Shown: positions 17,142 through 26,240, numbered from the stretch's first letter. The stretch is DNA of 35,076 nt from Bacteroidota bacterium (GCA_014190475.1 BJGL01000018.1:1-35076); one strand, 5' to 3'. Numbers and translations: made by a program. Notes: generated by a model from the sequence alone, not told the origin.

Positions 17142-17540
17142 ATGGTAACAGATCCTATAGCAGACTTCTTGACCCGTATCCGCAATGCACAGATGGCGGG
17201 TCACCGTGTAGTCGATATTCCTGCTTCTAATCTCAAGAAGCGTATGACGGAAATTCTCTATAATCAGGGATACATTCTGAAATACAAATTTGAGGATGAT
17301 AATAAGCAAGGTGTGATTAAGATCGCCTTGAAATATGATCCTTCAACCAAGCAACCTGCCATACAAAGTATGGAGCGTGTTAGCCGTCCAGGTCTACGTC
17401 AGTATGCAAAGCCTGCTGAATTCAGACGTGTAAAAAGCGGATTAGGCGTTGCCATCCTTTCTACCTCTAAGGGTGTTATGACCGACAAGGATGCTAAAGC
17501 CCAAAATGTAGGTGGAGAGGTGTTGTGTTATATCTATTAA
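17142..17540 (+). CDS. rpsH: 30S ribosomal protein S8
   Basis: 16S-binding assembly protein; in E. coli it represses the spc operon. 132 residues: DPIADFLTRIRNAQMAGH, the middle RPGLRQYA, LGVAILSTSKGVMTDKDA and the C-terminal VGGEVLCYIY, all standard. 18 bases after rpsN and 11 before rplF. Confidence 0.97.
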   Translation: MVTDPIADFLTRIRNAQMAGHRVVDIPASNLKKRMTEILYNQGYILKYKFEDDNKQGVIKIALKYDPSTKQPAIQSMERVSRPGLRQYAKPAEFRRVKSGLGVAILSTSKGVMTDKDAKAQNVGGEVLCYIY

Positions 17541-17551
17541 AAACAAAGAAT

Positions 17552-18106
17552 ATGTCACGTATAGGAAGAAAACCGATTTCAGTTCCCAATGGTGTAACCG
17601 TTACAGTTGGGAAAGACAATGTGGTAACCGTAAAAGGTTCCAAAGGCGAATTGAAGCAAGCGCTTGATCGCGACATTGTTGTTGAAGTAAAGGATAATCA
17701 AGTGGTGTTGGGTCGCCCCACCAATCAAATTCGTCATCGTGCTTTGCATGGTTTATATCGTGCCTTGTTGTCCAATTTGATCAAGGGTGTTACCGACGGA
17801 TACGAGCGTAAGCTTGAGCTGATTGGAGTAGGTTTTAAAGCCACCAATGCCGGTAATGTTTTAGACTTGTCTCTTGGGTATTCTCACAATATCATATTTG
17901 AAGTTCCCAAGGAGCTGAAGGTTGGTACCGCACAAGAGAAGGGACAAAATCCCATTATCACCCTGGAGGGTATCGACAAGCAGTTGATTGGTCAGGTTGC
18001 TGCCAAATTGCGTAGTCTGCGTAAGCCAGAGCCTTACAAGGGTAAGGGAGTTCGTTACGTAGGTGAAGTTGTTCGTAAGAAAGCTGGTAAAGCGGCTGGT
18101 AAATAA
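17552..18106 (+). CDS. rplF: 50S ribosomal protein L6
   Basis: Binds near the sarcin-ricin loop. The ATG at 17552 (MSRIGRKPISVP) is the family start; the frame remains open into rpsH upstream. 184 residues with two L6 repeats: GVTVTVGKDNVVTVKGSKGEL and YERKLELIGVGFKA, then KPEPYKGKGVRYVGE near the C-terminus. Confidence 0.97.
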   Translation: MSRIGRKPISVPNGVTVTVGKDNVVTVKGSKGELKQALDRDIVVEVKDNQVVLGRPTNQIRHRALHGLYRALLSNLIKGVTDGYERKLELIGVGFKATNAGNVLDLSLGYSHNIIFEVPKELKVGTAQEKGQNPIITLEGIDKQLIGQVAAKLRSLRKPEPYKGKGVRYVGEVVRKKAGKAAGK

Positions 18107-18134
18107 TTAAATGTTTTTTAAAACAGTATAAGAG

Positions 18135-18494
18135 ATGACTCCTCAATTTAAAACCAAAAGAAGGCAAAATATCCGCTACCGTATTCGTCGGAAGATCAGT
18201 GGAATTGCAACAAGGCCTCGTTTGTCTATCTACAGAAGTAATGCTGATATCTACGCGCAGTTGATTGATGATAATAACGGACAGACATTGGCAGCAGCTT
18301 CCTCACGCGATAAGGATATTGCCGCTCAGAAAGTAACCAAAACTGAAAAGAGTAAGTTGGTCGGTGCTGCAATTGCCCGTAAGGCTGTTGCGTTAGGTAT
18401 CACTGAAGTTACTTTTGATCGGGGTGGTTACCTCTACCATGGTCGTGTTAAGTCAGTTGCTGATGGAGCACGTGAAGGAGGATTACAGTTCTAA
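18135..18494 (+). CDS. rplR: 50S ribosomal protein L18
   Basis: 5S rRNA-binding protein. 119 residues: [40 protein letters not shown], and the C-terminal [24 protein letters not shown]. Order and spacing as in other spc operons. Confidence 0.97.
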   Translation: MTPQFKTKRRQNIRYRIRRKISGIATRPRLSIYRSNADIYAQLIDDNNGQTLAAASSRDKDIAAQKVTKTEKSKLVGAAIARKAVALGITEVTFDRGGYLYHGRVKSVADGAREGGLQF

Positions 18495-18522
18495 TTAATT
18501 AAACGCAACAAAAAAACTATAC

Positions 18523-19041
18523 ATGTCAAAGCTCAATTTGAACAGAGTAAAAGCCGGCGACCTTGAGTTGAAAGATAAAGTCGTGGCCATCAATCGTGTG
18601 GTAAAAACTACCAAAGGTGGTCGTGCCTTTAGTTTTTCTGCCCTGGTGGTAGTTGGAAATGGAAGTGGTGTGGTCGGGCATGGTCTTGGTAAAGCAAAAG
18701 AAGTTCAAGAGGCTATTACCAAGGGTATTGAGGATGCAAAAAAGAACCTGATCAAAGTTCCTATCATGAAGGGTACTGTTCCGCATGATCAGTGGGCTAA
18801 GGAAGGAGCTGCTAAAGTATTAATCAAACCAGCTGCACATGGTACCGGAGTAATTGCCGGAGGTTCTATGCGTGCAGTATTAGAAAGTGCTGGTGTAACC
18901 GACGTTCTTGCTAAATCGTTGGGATCTGCAAATCCTCACAACGTGGTGAAGGCAACCTTTAAGGCACTAGCCCTGTTGCGTGAGCCTGTTCAAATAGCAA
19001 AGACGCGTACATTGGGATTGAAAAAAGTATTTAACGGTTAA
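18523..19041 (+). CDS. rpsE: 30S ribosomal protein S5
   Basis: Acts in mRNA unwinding and decoding fidelity. 172 residues: [43 protein letters not shown] (the conserved double-stranded RNA-binding-like loop), [17 protein letters not shown] and the [18 protein letters not shown] motif. Normal and complete. Confidence 0.98.
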   Translation: MSKLNLNRVKAGDLELKDKVVAINRVVKTTKGGRAFSFSALVVVGNGSGVVGHGLGKAKEVQEAITKGIEDAKKNLIKVPIMKGTVPHDQWAKEGAAKVLIKPAAHGTGVIAGGSMRAVLESAGVTDVLAKSLGSANPHNVVKATFKALALLREPVQIAKTRTLGLKKVFNG

Positions 19042-19051
19042 AAGACTGACC

Positions 19052-19234
19052 ATGAAAAAAATTAAAATAACGCTTGTTAAAAGTCCGATTGACAGACCTG
19101 AGCGCCAAAAGCTAACGCTGCAAGCACTTGGTTTGAACAAAACTAATTCTACGCGTGAAGTAGAAGCGACTCCACAAGTTTTAGGTATGGTGCGTAAGGT
19201 TACTCACCTCCTTAAAATCGAAGAATCTAAATAA
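19052..19234 (+). CDS. rpmD: 50S ribosomal protein L30
   Basis: Small protein of the large subunit. 60 residues: IKITLVKSPIDRPERQKLTLQ, LGLNKTNSTREVEATPQVLGM, HLLKIEE, typical of bacterial L30. 81 bases, with two hairpins, separate it from rplO. Confidence 0.96.
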   Translation: MKKIKITLVKSPIDRPERQKLTLQALGLNKTNSTREVEATPQVLGMVRKVTHLLKIEESK

Positions 19235-19315
19235 ACAGAGCGCACTTGCGCTCCATTTTATAATGCGAGCCCCGTTCAAAATTGCTTTCGGGGCGATGAG
19301 TAAACAATAAAAGCT
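19235..19315 (+). promoter_or_regulatory. Two tandem hairpins between rpmD and rplO
   Basis: GAGCGC-ACTT-GCGCTC (19238-19253) is a perfect 6-bp stem with a tetraloop followed by ATTTTAT, resembling a weak terminator. GCCCCG (19269-19274) pairs with CGGGGC (19289-19294) across 14 bases. The second hairpin lies inside a 15-codon open frame at 19263-19310 (MRAPFKIAFGAMSKQ). Such structure is unusual at this junction and may tune expression of rplO and secY; the role is inferred. Confidence 0.45.
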
Positions 19316-19765
19316 ATGAAACTACATCAACTAAAGCCTGCAAAAGGGGCTACACACAAAACAAAGAGAATTGGACGTGGAGATGGATCCGGACACGGAG
19401 GAACCTCTACAAAGGGAACAAAAGGAGCGCAGAGCCGCACCGGTTTTAAGAACAAGATGGCGCATGAAGGGGGTCAGATGCCTATTCAGCGTCGAGTGCC
19501 CAAGCGTGGTTTTAAGAACCCTCATCGTGTTTCTTACAAGGTATTGAACCTAGGACAGCTTGAGCAATTATCCAGCAAATACAATATCACCGAGTTTTCA
19601 CTCGAGAATTTATACATCAATGGGCTGATTAGCCAAACTGATCGTGTGAAAGTGCTCGGAAATGGTGAGGTAAAAGGGAAGTTTAGTTTCCGTGTAAATG
19701 CGATCAGTGCCAAAGCAAAGGCTGCCATTGAGGCGGCGGGTGGTACTGTCGAGATCGTTGCTTAA
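19316..19765 (+). CDS. rplO: 50S ribosomal protein L15
   Basis: Late assembly protein. 149 residues: LHQLKPAKGATHKTKRIGRGDGSGHGGTS is split here as LHQLKPAKGATHK then RIGRGDGSGHGGTSTKG; further GGQMPIQRRVPKRGFKNPHR and the C-terminal VNAISAKAKAAIEAAGGTVEI. It keeps the conserved Gly-rich N-terminus and is next to secY. Confidence 0.97.
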   Translation: MKLHQLKPAKGATHKTKRIGRGDGSGHGGTSTKGTKGAQSRTGFKNKMAHEGGQMPIQRRVPKRGFKNPHRVSYKVLNLGQLEQLSSKYNITEFSLENLYINGLISQTDRVKVLGNGEVKGKFSFRVNAISAKAKAAIEAAGGTVEIVA

Positions 19766-19793
19766 ATTAGTTGACCAAAACCTCAATCAAACC

Positions 19794-21131
19794 GTGAAGA
19801 AATTTTTTCAAACGCTTCGCAACATTTGGAGTATCGAAGAGCTTCGTGATAAGATTCTTTTTACGCTCTTGATGATTACGATTTACCGGATTGGCGCCTA
19901 TATCGCGCTGCCGGGTATAGACCCCATTAAATTGGCGGCCTCTGCGGAAAACAGCACTGGTATATTAGGATTAATTGATGCCTTCTCAGGTGGAGCCTTT
20001 AACCAGGCCTCCATTTTTGCATTGGGTATCATGCCTTATATCTCTGCCTCTATTTTTGTACAATTACTTACTGTACTGGTACCTCAGTTTCAGAAGATGC
20101 AAAAAGAAGGAGAGAGTGGACGCAAAAAGATCAACCAATACACCCGTTACCTGACTGTAATAGTTACGTTGCTGCAAGCTTCTGCCTATGTTACCTATTT
20201 GCAAGGATTAACCTCTCAAAGTGGAGGAATCATTCCTGCCTTTGCACCTTATTTCTGGCTATCCACAATCGTAGTCTTGACCGCCGGCACATTATTTGTA
20301 ATGTGGATGGGAGAAAAGATTACCGACAAAGGATTGGGTAATGGTACTTCACTCATCATCATGATTGGTATTCTGGCTCGACTTCCTCAATCTTTCTTGC
20401 AGGAGTTAAGTGCCAAATCAGTGCGCAACGGACAAATCCTGTTGTTCATCATTGAGATTGCCATCTTAATTGCTATCATCATGGGTTGTATCTTATTGGT
20501 ACAAGGTGTTCGTAAAGTTCCCGTGAACTACGCAAAGCAAATTGTGGGGAATCGTCAATTTGGTGGAGCACGTCAGTTCTTGCCTCTTAAGGTAAACAGT
20601 TCTGGAGTAATGCCTATCATCTTTGCACAGGCCATCATTTTTATTCCTACCATTTTTGCCAACTATAACACACAGGCTAATGATTTTCTGCGCGCCATTA
20701 CTGACCAGACTAATATCTGGCATATGGTGCTGTATTCTGTAGTGGTTATTGGTTTCACATTTTTATACACGGCGCTTATCTTCAATCCAAAGCAGATTGC
20801 AGATAATTTGAAACAGAATAATGGTTTCATTCCTGGTGTGAAGCCAGGTCAGCCAACCGCTGATTATATTGGAGCTATCATGGATCGAATCACCTTACCG
20901 GGTGCCTTGTTGCTTGCACTCGTGGGTATTTTGCCTGGTATTGCCGAAAAGCTTGGTGTCACCCAACAGTTCTCTACCTTTTTTGGGGGTACTTCTTTGC
21001 TGATTATGGTGGGCGTTATCCTGGATACCTTGCAGCAAATTGAAACGCAGTTGCTCATGCGTCAATATGATGGATTAATGAAAAGCGGAAGAGTACAGGG
21101 TCGTCAAGCCGCTGCTCCTGTTGATATGTAA
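19794..21131 (+). CDS. secY: Protein translocase subunit SecY
   Basis: Central channel of the Sec translocon, inner membrane. The start is taken as GTG at 19794, giving MKKFFQTLRNIWSIEELRDKILFT, the family N-terminus, 28 bases after rplO; the frame continues open upstream, but that would overlap rplO. 445 residues. About ten membrane segments can be counted. Seen: RIGAYIALPGID, the plug region SGGAFNQASIFALGIMPYI, GIGNGTS-like KGLGNGTSLIIM, and GLMKSGRVQGR at the C-terminus. Last gene of the ribosomal transcript, followed by a strong terminator. Confidence 0.97.
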   Translation: MKKFFQTLRNIWSIEELRDKILFTLLMITIYRIGAYIALPGIDPIKLAASAENSTGILGLIDAFSGGAFNQASIFALGIMPYISASIFVQLLTVLVPQFQKMQKEGESGRKKINQYTRYLTVIVTLLQASAYVTYLQGLTSQSGGIIPAFAPYFWLSTIVVLTAGTLFVMWMGEKITDKGLGNGTSLIIMIGILARLPQSFLQELSAKSVRNGQILLFIIEIAILIAIIMGCILLVQGVRKVPVNYAKQIVGNRQFGGARQFLPLKVNSSGVMPIIFAQAIIFIPTIFANYNTQANDFLRAITDQTNIWHMVLYSVVVIGFTFLYTALIFNPKQIADNLKQNNGFIPGVKPGQPTADYIGAIMDRITLPGALLLALVGILPGIAEKLGVTQQFSTFFGGTSLLIMVGVILDTLQQIETQLLMRQYDGLMKSGRVQGRQAAAPVDM

Positions 21132-21152
21132 AAATTTGTTTTGTGAAATTTC

Positions 21153-21182
21153 AACCCGGCTGAATCTTCGGCCGGGTTTTTT
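21153..21182 (+). terminator. Rho-independent terminator after secY
   Basis: AACCCGGC (21153-21160) pairs with GCCGGGTT (21171-21178) across a 10-base loop, then a T-rich tail. It ends the S10/spc transcript and separates it from map. Confidence 0.88.
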
Positions 21183-21205
21183 ATTTTTTAATAGATATTT
21201 GCCTG

Positions 21206-22021
21206 ATGATACTAAAGTCCGAGGAAGAAATTAGTCAACTGCGTTCCAGCGCTCTGTTAGTGAGCAACACGTTGGCGATGGTGGCGCGTGAGCTTCGGCC
21301 GGGTATAAGTACAGTAACACTGGATAAGTTGATTCATGAATTTATCTGTGATCATAAGGCCATCCCCTCATTCTTAAATTATCACGGCTATCCATTTAGC
21401 TCTTGTATTTCTGTGAATGATGTGGTGGTGCATGGATTCCCCAATGAAAAACCGTTAAAAGAAGGGGATGTGATTTCTATCGACGTGGGAGTTATATTAA
21501 ATGGTTGGCATGGTGATCATGCCTATACATTTTGTTTGGGGCAACCCGCTGCGATTATTTCAAATCTGGTTCGTGTTACAAAAGAGTCCTTATATAAAGG
21601 GATCGAAAAGGCGGTTGCTGGAAACCGGGTAGGCGATATTTCATTTGCTATCCAGGAACACACCGAAAAGAAACATGGTTATGGAGTAGTAAGAGAGTTA
21701 GTGGGGCATGGCTTGGGAAAGAATTTGCATGAGGACCCGCAGGTACCCAATTATGGAAGGAGGGGTTCGGGCCCTAAGTTAAAGGAAGGATTAGTGCTTG
21801 CTATAGAGCCCATGATTAATCTTGGTAAAAAGGAAGTTTATACAGATCAAGATGGCTGGACGGTTCGTACTAAAGATGCAAAAGTGTCCGTCCATTTTGA
21901 GCATGATGTTTGTGTACGAAAGGATAAGGCGGAGATCTTATCTGATTATGCTCCTATAGAAGCGGCAGAACGCTTGAATCAAAATCTATTTCCATCCGCA
22001 CCGGTTCAACTCTTTACTTAA
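21206..22021 (+). CDS. map: Methionine aminopeptidase, type I
   Basis: Removes the N-terminal Met from nascent proteins. 271 residues, about the usual size plus a short C-terminal extension. Seen: VHGFPNEKPLKEGDV with His76, the metal ligands Asp93 (SIDVG) and Asp104 (HGDHAYTF), ELVGHGLGKNLHEDP (His), LAIEPM (Glu), and HFEHDVCV (Glu). All five ligands are present. A GATATTTG box (21194-21201, seven of eight) sits just before the ATG. In many bacteria map lies inside the spc operon next to infA; here a terminator precedes it and infA does not follow. Confidence 0.97.
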   Translation: MILKSEEEISQLRSSALLVSNTLAMVARELRPGISTVTLDKLIHEFICDHKAIPSFLNYHGYPFSSCISVNDVVVHGFPNEKPLKEGDVISIDVGVILNGWHGDHAYTFCLGQPAAIISNLVRVTKESLYKGIEKAVAGNRVGDISFAIQEHTEKKHGYGVVRELVGHGLGKNLHEDPQVPNYGRRGSGPKLKEGLVLAIEPMINLGKKEVYTDQDGWTVRTKDAKVSVHFEHDVCVRKDKAEILSDYAPIEAAERLNQNLFPSAPVQLFT

Positions 22022-22025
22022 ACGC

Positions 22026-23276
22026 ATGGCAACTCCTTTGCAATACCAAGTGGCTGTGATAGGAGGGGGTGCTGCCGGGATTTTTGCTGCTATTACAGTG
22101 GCGCGTCTCCAGCCAACTTGGAAAGTGGTGGTGATTGAAAAGACGGGAAAATTACTTTCCAAAGTCAAGGTTAGTGGCGGAGGTCGATGTAATGTAACAC
22201 ATGCTTGTTTTGACAAAAAGAGTTTTCCTTCCTTTTATCCAAGAGGGTATTCCCTTGTAAAAAAAGCGGTACATCATTTTTTTACTACCGATACAATTCA
22301 ATGGTTCCAGGAACGGGGTGTTGAATTAAAAACAGAATCAGATGGCAGGATGTTTCCGGTTACTGATACCTCGCAGTCGGTCATTGATGTTCTATTAAAG
22401 GAGGCATCTCGCTACCAGGTGGAGTTCAAGTTGCATACTGCAGTAGAGAATGTTAATAAGGAAAACAACTATTTTCTTTTACAGTTAAGCAAGGGGGAAA
22501 GTATTCAGGCGAATAACTGTTGTGTGGCCATTGGGGGAATGCTAAACGAACGTGCATTACAGTGGTTAAAACCGATGGGGCATTCACTTGTTTCTCCAGC
22601 TCCTTCACTTTTTACTTTTAATGCCCCTGCCAATGGACTTGTTAAACTCATGGGTGTTAGTGTGCCAATAGTTCGTGTAAGAATACAAGGTTCAAAGTTT
22701 GAGGAAACGGGTCCCGTGTTAATTACGCATTGGGGACTTAGCGGTCCTGCTATTTTAAAACTAAGTGCCTGGGGAGCTCGCTGGTTGCATGAAAGAAAGT
22801 ATCACTTCACGGTTCATCTTAATTGGTTGGAAGGAGAAGGCTGGAATAGTGCAAAACTTTCAGCTCATTTTGATGCCCAACGTGTGGCGCAACCGACCAA
22901 GCAATTACTAACTAGCAATTTATTTCAGCTGCCCAAGCGGTTGTGGGCTCATTTACTCTCAGAAGCAGAGATTGATGAAACTTGTCGATTTGCAACTTTA
23001 TCAGCTCGGCAGAAAAACAAATTGATAAAGCTTCTCACGGATCAGGAGATTGCAGTATCGGGTAAAACAACTTTTAAGGAGGAGTTTGTTACAGCGGGTG
23101 GAGTGGATTGCAGTCAAGTTGATTTGCTGCGAATGGAAAGTAAATTAGTAGCAGGTCTTTTTTTTGCGGGAGAAGTTTTGGATGTAGATGGGATAACCGG
23201 TGGTTTTAATTTTCAACATGCCTGGAGCAGTGGTTTTCTGGCTGCAATGGCGATGGCGGAATCCTCCAATCACTGA
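22026..23276 (+). CDS. HI0933-family (YhiN-like) FAD flavoprotein, aminoacetone oxidase family
   Basis: Putative NAD(P)/FAD-dependent oxidoreductase of a widespread but poorly characterised family (TIGR00275/PF03486 type). 416 residues. The N-terminal dinucleotide fold is clear (VAVIGGGAAGIFAA, residues ~9-22), followed by KVSGGGRCNVTHAC, the family hallmark. The C-terminal FAD contact GEVLDVDGITGGFNFQHAWSSG is also present. The gene begins 4 bases after map, and its stop overlaps the convergent acyltransferase stop by 7 bases, so it is probably co-transcribed with map. Substrate not determined by sequence. Confidence 0.92.
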   Translation: MATPLQYQVAVIGGGAAGIFAAITVARLQPTWKVVVIEKTGKLLSKVKVSGGGRCNVTHACFDKKSFPSFYPRGYSLVKKAVHHFFTTDTIQWFQERGVELKTESDGRMFPVTDTSQSVIDVLLKEASRYQVEFKLHTAVENVNKENNYFLLQLSKGESIQANNCCVAIGGMLNERALQWLKPMGHSLVSPAPSLFTFNAPANGLVKLMGVSVPIVRVRIQGSKFEETGPVLITHWGLSGPAILKLSAWGARWLHERKYHFTVHLNWLEGEGWNSAKLSAHFDAQRVAQPTKQLLTSNLFQLPKRLWAHLLSEAEIDETCRFATLSARQKNKLIKLLTDQEIAVSGKTTFKEEFVTAGGVDCSQVDLLRMESKLVAGLFFAGEVLDVDGITGGFNFQHAWSSGFLAAMAMAESSNH

Positions 23277-24325
23277 AAGTCAAATTGTTTTTTAGTGCGA
23301 ATATGACTCCAAGCCAATAGGGGGAATGAAGCGACAATCAGCAAAGCCAGTAGTAGTGAAATGCCCAGGATCCATAGTAAGACTACGATTAATAGCAAGT
23401 AAACGGGGTAGGAGAGTAAGAGAAGAGCACTTAAGACCGAATCATAGTGACCTGTTTTTCCAAATTTTTGCAACGTAAACTTTTGTAAGGGATAATGGAG
23501 GGGCCAGTGTATTAATTGCCCAATCCGCGCAAATGGAAAAAGTATAATTTTTTCTATTTTACTAACAGGGGATTCCAATAGCTGTGTAAGCCTATTCGTA
23601 TCTGTTGGGGCAATCTCATACACCAGCTTTTTTAATTCTTCTTGTAAGCATTGATTGAAATGTAGATGTCGATGTCCATCACTTTTTGAAAGGGGTACTC
23701 GCGCTGCGGTGATGGGTTCTCCAAAGTTGATATGAACATTTTTCCCAATGATTCTGAAAGAGCTGTAGTTTATGCCTACTGGTAAAACAGTTAATGGAAC
23801 GCCTGCTTCCCAAGCTTGAATCGCTAAACGTGCCGTTCCTTTTTTAAGATTTCTCAAATGCCATTCATTTACGCAAAGCGCCTCACTATAAATGGTAACA
23901 ATCTGGTTTTGTTTGAAAAGCGCTACACAGTTATCAAAGGTTTGATAATTTACATGGAGGTTCTCTACGCCTTCACTGGTTCTATACACAGGAAAGATGC
24001 GTAAAGCGCGTAGTAAACGAGCGTGCCATTTTTTATGAAAAGCATCACCTCGGGCCAGGGCCCAAACTGGTTCGTTGAAAAGGGTATCGAGCAGAATTGA
24101 ATCGAGAAAAGAATTGGGATGATTTGCTGCTAATAATACGGGGCCTTTCAATCCAAGAATTGCTGGATTATTTACGCGAATCTCCCTGCATAAAAGCCTG
24201 ATTGCCAGTCTAGAAGCTAGTTTAAGTCCTTCGTAAAGCAAGCTTTGAATTTTAGTGAAAATAATGATAATACCTGTATCTTTGCCACCCCGAAATAAAA
24301 CCCTCGGGTAAATAGAATGTTTCAT
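23270..24325 (-). CDS. PlsC-like lysophospholipid/glycerol-phosphate acyltransferase, membrane-associated (start uncertain)
   Basis: Acyl transfer to glycerolipid precursors, inferred from family. Seen: the acceptor/catalytic motif AANHPNSFLDSILL, with five residues between His and Asp rather than four, a later VYRTSEGVEN, and ALCVNEW in place of the usual EGTR-type block (TIYSEALCVNE). Two long hydrophobic segments at the C-terminus (YDSVLSALLLLSYPVYLLLIV-like and WILGISLLLALLIV) would anchor it. The frame is open to ATGs at 24325 and 24343, both overlapping the divergent rpsA start. A TTG at 24241 would leave the rpsA promoter non-coding and may be the true start, giving 324 residues. Convergent overlap of 7 bases with the flavoprotein gene. 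Confidence 0.8.
   Translation of the reverse strand: MKHSIYPRVLFRGGKDTGIIIIFTKIQSLLYEGLKLASRLAIRLLCREIRVNNPAILGLKGPVLLAANHPNSFLDSILLDTLFNEPVWALARGDAFHKKWHARLLRALRIFPVYRTSEGVENLHVNYQTFDNCVALFKQNQIVTIYSEALCVNEWHLRNLKKGTARLAIQAWEAGVPLTVLPVGINYSSFRIIGKNVHINFGEPITAARVPLSKSDGHRHLHFNQCLQEELKKLVYEIAPTDTNRLTQLLESPVSKIEKIILFPFARIGQLIHWPLHYPLQKFTLQKFGKTGHYDSVLSALLLLSYPVYLLLIVVLLWILGISLLLALLIVASFPLLAWSHIRTKKQFDFQ
24277..24284 (+). promoter_or_regulatory. Putative -7 element for rpsA
   Basis: TATCTTTG, an exact TAnnTTTG match, 33 bases before the rpsA ATG. The best upstream partner is TTTTAG (24250-24255), an imperfect -33 box at suitable spacing. It falls inside the 5' part of the divergent acyltransferase frame if that gene starts at 24325. 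Confidence 0.55.
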
Positions 24326-26215
24326 CAATTTATTACCAAACAATTAAACGCTGATGTACAGGAGAGTGGGGCGGATACCGTCACACCTGCAGCGACAACA
24401 AAAGCACCTGTAGAGGCTGTGCTCACTGCACACGACGATTTTGACTGGACCGTAGACAAGCGTAATGTTACTTCTTACTCTGATGACGAGAAAGAAAAGT
24501 ATCACAAAGTTTACGAAAGCACTTTCGTTCAATTGAGCGATGGTGAGTTAATCAAAGGTTTAGTAGTGGGAATGACTAAAACAGATGTAGTCCTAAACAT
24601 CGGTTTTAAGAGTGATGGATTGATTTCTTTGAATGAATTCCGTGACATCCCTGGCCTCAAGGTTGGTGATGAAGTGGAAGTGATGATCGTAGAAAAAGAA
24701 GATCGTGATGGTCATCTGAATCTAAGCCGTCGTCAAGCTCGTATTACTCGTGCTTGGGAGCGTATTGTGGAAGTACACAAAACTGGCGAGATTATCACCG
24801 GTACGGTTACTTCTAAAACAAAAGGTGGCTTGATCGTAGATGTATTTGGCATGGAAACCTTCCTGCCAGGTTCACAAATCGACGTGAAACCTGTAACTGA
24901 CTACGATCAGTTTGTTGGTAAAACAATGGAATTTAAAGTTGTTAAGATCAATGAAACTATCAAGAATGCAGTTGTATCTCACAAAGCATTAATTGAGAGT
25001 GATATTGAAGCGCAGCGTGCACAGATCATGAGCAAGCTGGAAAAAGGACAAGTGTTGGAAGGAACCGTTAAGAATATCACTGACTTCGGTGCCTTCATGG
25101 ACTTGGGCGGATTAGATGGTTTATTGTATATCACCGATATCTCTTGGGGTCGTATTGCACATCCTTCTGAAGTGCTTAAGCTCGATCAGAAGATCAATGT
25201 GGTGGTACTTGACTTCGATGATGAGAAGCGCAGAATTAGTCTGGGCTTGAAGCAACTTACTCCTCACCCATGGGATGTACTCGGCGATGCAGTTGTTGAG
25301 GGCAATGTAGTAAAAGGTAAAGTAGTCAATATTGAAGACTATGGTGCTTTCTTGGAAATTCAACCTGGTGTTGAAGGACTGGTACACGTGTCTGAGATTA
25401 CTTGGGCAAACACACCGGTTAATGCGAAAGAATATTTCAAATTAGGTGATGAGCACGAGGCAAAAATTGTAACACTGGACAAGGAAAGTCGCAAGATGAG
25501 TCTCTCTATCAAGCAGCTTTCAGCGGATCCATGGAATGAGATCGACGCAAAATTCCCTGAGGGAAGCCGTCATGCTGGTCTGGTAAAAAATATTACTAAC
25601 TACGGGGTGTTTGTTGAATTGGCACCTGGAATTGGTGGTATGATTCACATCAGTGACCTAAGCTGGTTGAAGCGTTTCAATCATCCTACTGAATACACCA
25701 AAGTTGGACAGCACATTGATGTAATGATCCTGGGAATTGATCGGGAAAATCGCAAGCTGCAATTAGGGCATAAGCAGCTGGAGGAAGATCCATGGAATAC
25801 ATTGCAGGACACTTTCGCAATTGGAAGCTTACACGAAGGATTGGTTACTCGTCGTGACGATAAAGGTGCCGTTATTCAGTTGCCTTATGGCTTAGAGGGA
25901 TTTGCCCCTAACCGTCATTTGGCTAAGGAAGATGGTAAAACTATCGGTGCTGATGAAACTGCATCCTTTATGGTTATCGAGTTTGATCGTAACGAAAAGC
26001 GAATTGTACTTTCTCACACCCGTATCTGGGAGCAAGGGAAAGTTGAGGAAGCTGAAGTAGCCAAGAAAGAAGCAAAAGCTGATTCCGATAAGACAAAGAA
26101 GGCTGTAAAGAACATCCAAAGCAAGGTTGAAAAAGCTACGTTGGGTGATCTGGGTGTATTAGCTGATTTGAAGAAGAAGATGGAAGGTGGCGCAGAAGAA
26201 AAGGGAGCAGAATAA
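24317..26215 (+). CDS. rpsA: 30S ribosomal protein S1
   Basis: mRNA-binding protein of the small subunit, important in organisms that lack Shine-Dalgarno pairing. 632 residues with six S1 (OB) repeats at about 77-140, 155-225, 243-312, 330-400, 417-487 and 504-575; repeat 3 shows GTVKNITDFGAFMDLGGLDG and repeat 4 GKVVNIEDYGAFLEI. N-terminal ~65 residues are acidic and low in complexity (QESGADTVTPAATTKAPVEA). The C-terminal ~60 residues are Lys/Glu/Ala-rich. The ATG at 24317 is used because a TATCTTTG promoter box lies 33 bases upstream and no better start is seen. It ends in a strong terminator. Confidence 0.95.
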   Translation: MFHQFITKQLNADVQESGADTVTPAATTKAPVEAVLTAHDDFDWTVDKRNVTSYSDDEKEKYHKVYESTFVQLSDGELIKGLVVGMTKTDVVLNIGFKSDGLISLNEFRDIPGLKVGDEVEVMIVEKEDRDGHLNLSRRQARITRAWERIVEVHKTGEIITGTVTSKTKGGLIVDVFGMETFLPGSQIDVKPVTDYDQFVGKTMEFKVVKINETIKNAVVSHKALIESDIEAQRAQIMSKLEKGQVLEGTVKNITDFGAFMDLGGLDGLLYITDISWGRIAHPSEVLKLDQKINVVVLDFDDEKRRISLGLKQLTPHPWDVLGDAVVEGNVVKGKVVNIEDYGAFLEIQPGVEGLVHVSEITWANTPVNAKEYFKLGDEHEAKIVTLDKESRKMSLSIKQLSADPWNEIDAKFPEGSRHAGLVKNITNYGVFVELAPGIGGMIHISDLSWLKRFNHPTEYTKVGQHIDVMILGIDRENRKLQLGHKQLEEDPWNTLQDTFAIGSLHEGLVTRRDDKGAVIQLPYGLEGFAPNRHLAKEDGKTIGADETASFMVIEFDRNEKRIVLSHTRIWEQGKVEEAEVAKKEAKADSDKTKKAVKNIQSKVEKATLGDLGVLADLKKKMEGGAEEKGAE

Positions 26216-26240
26216 CCTCAATTTGTCTAATTTATTTTAC

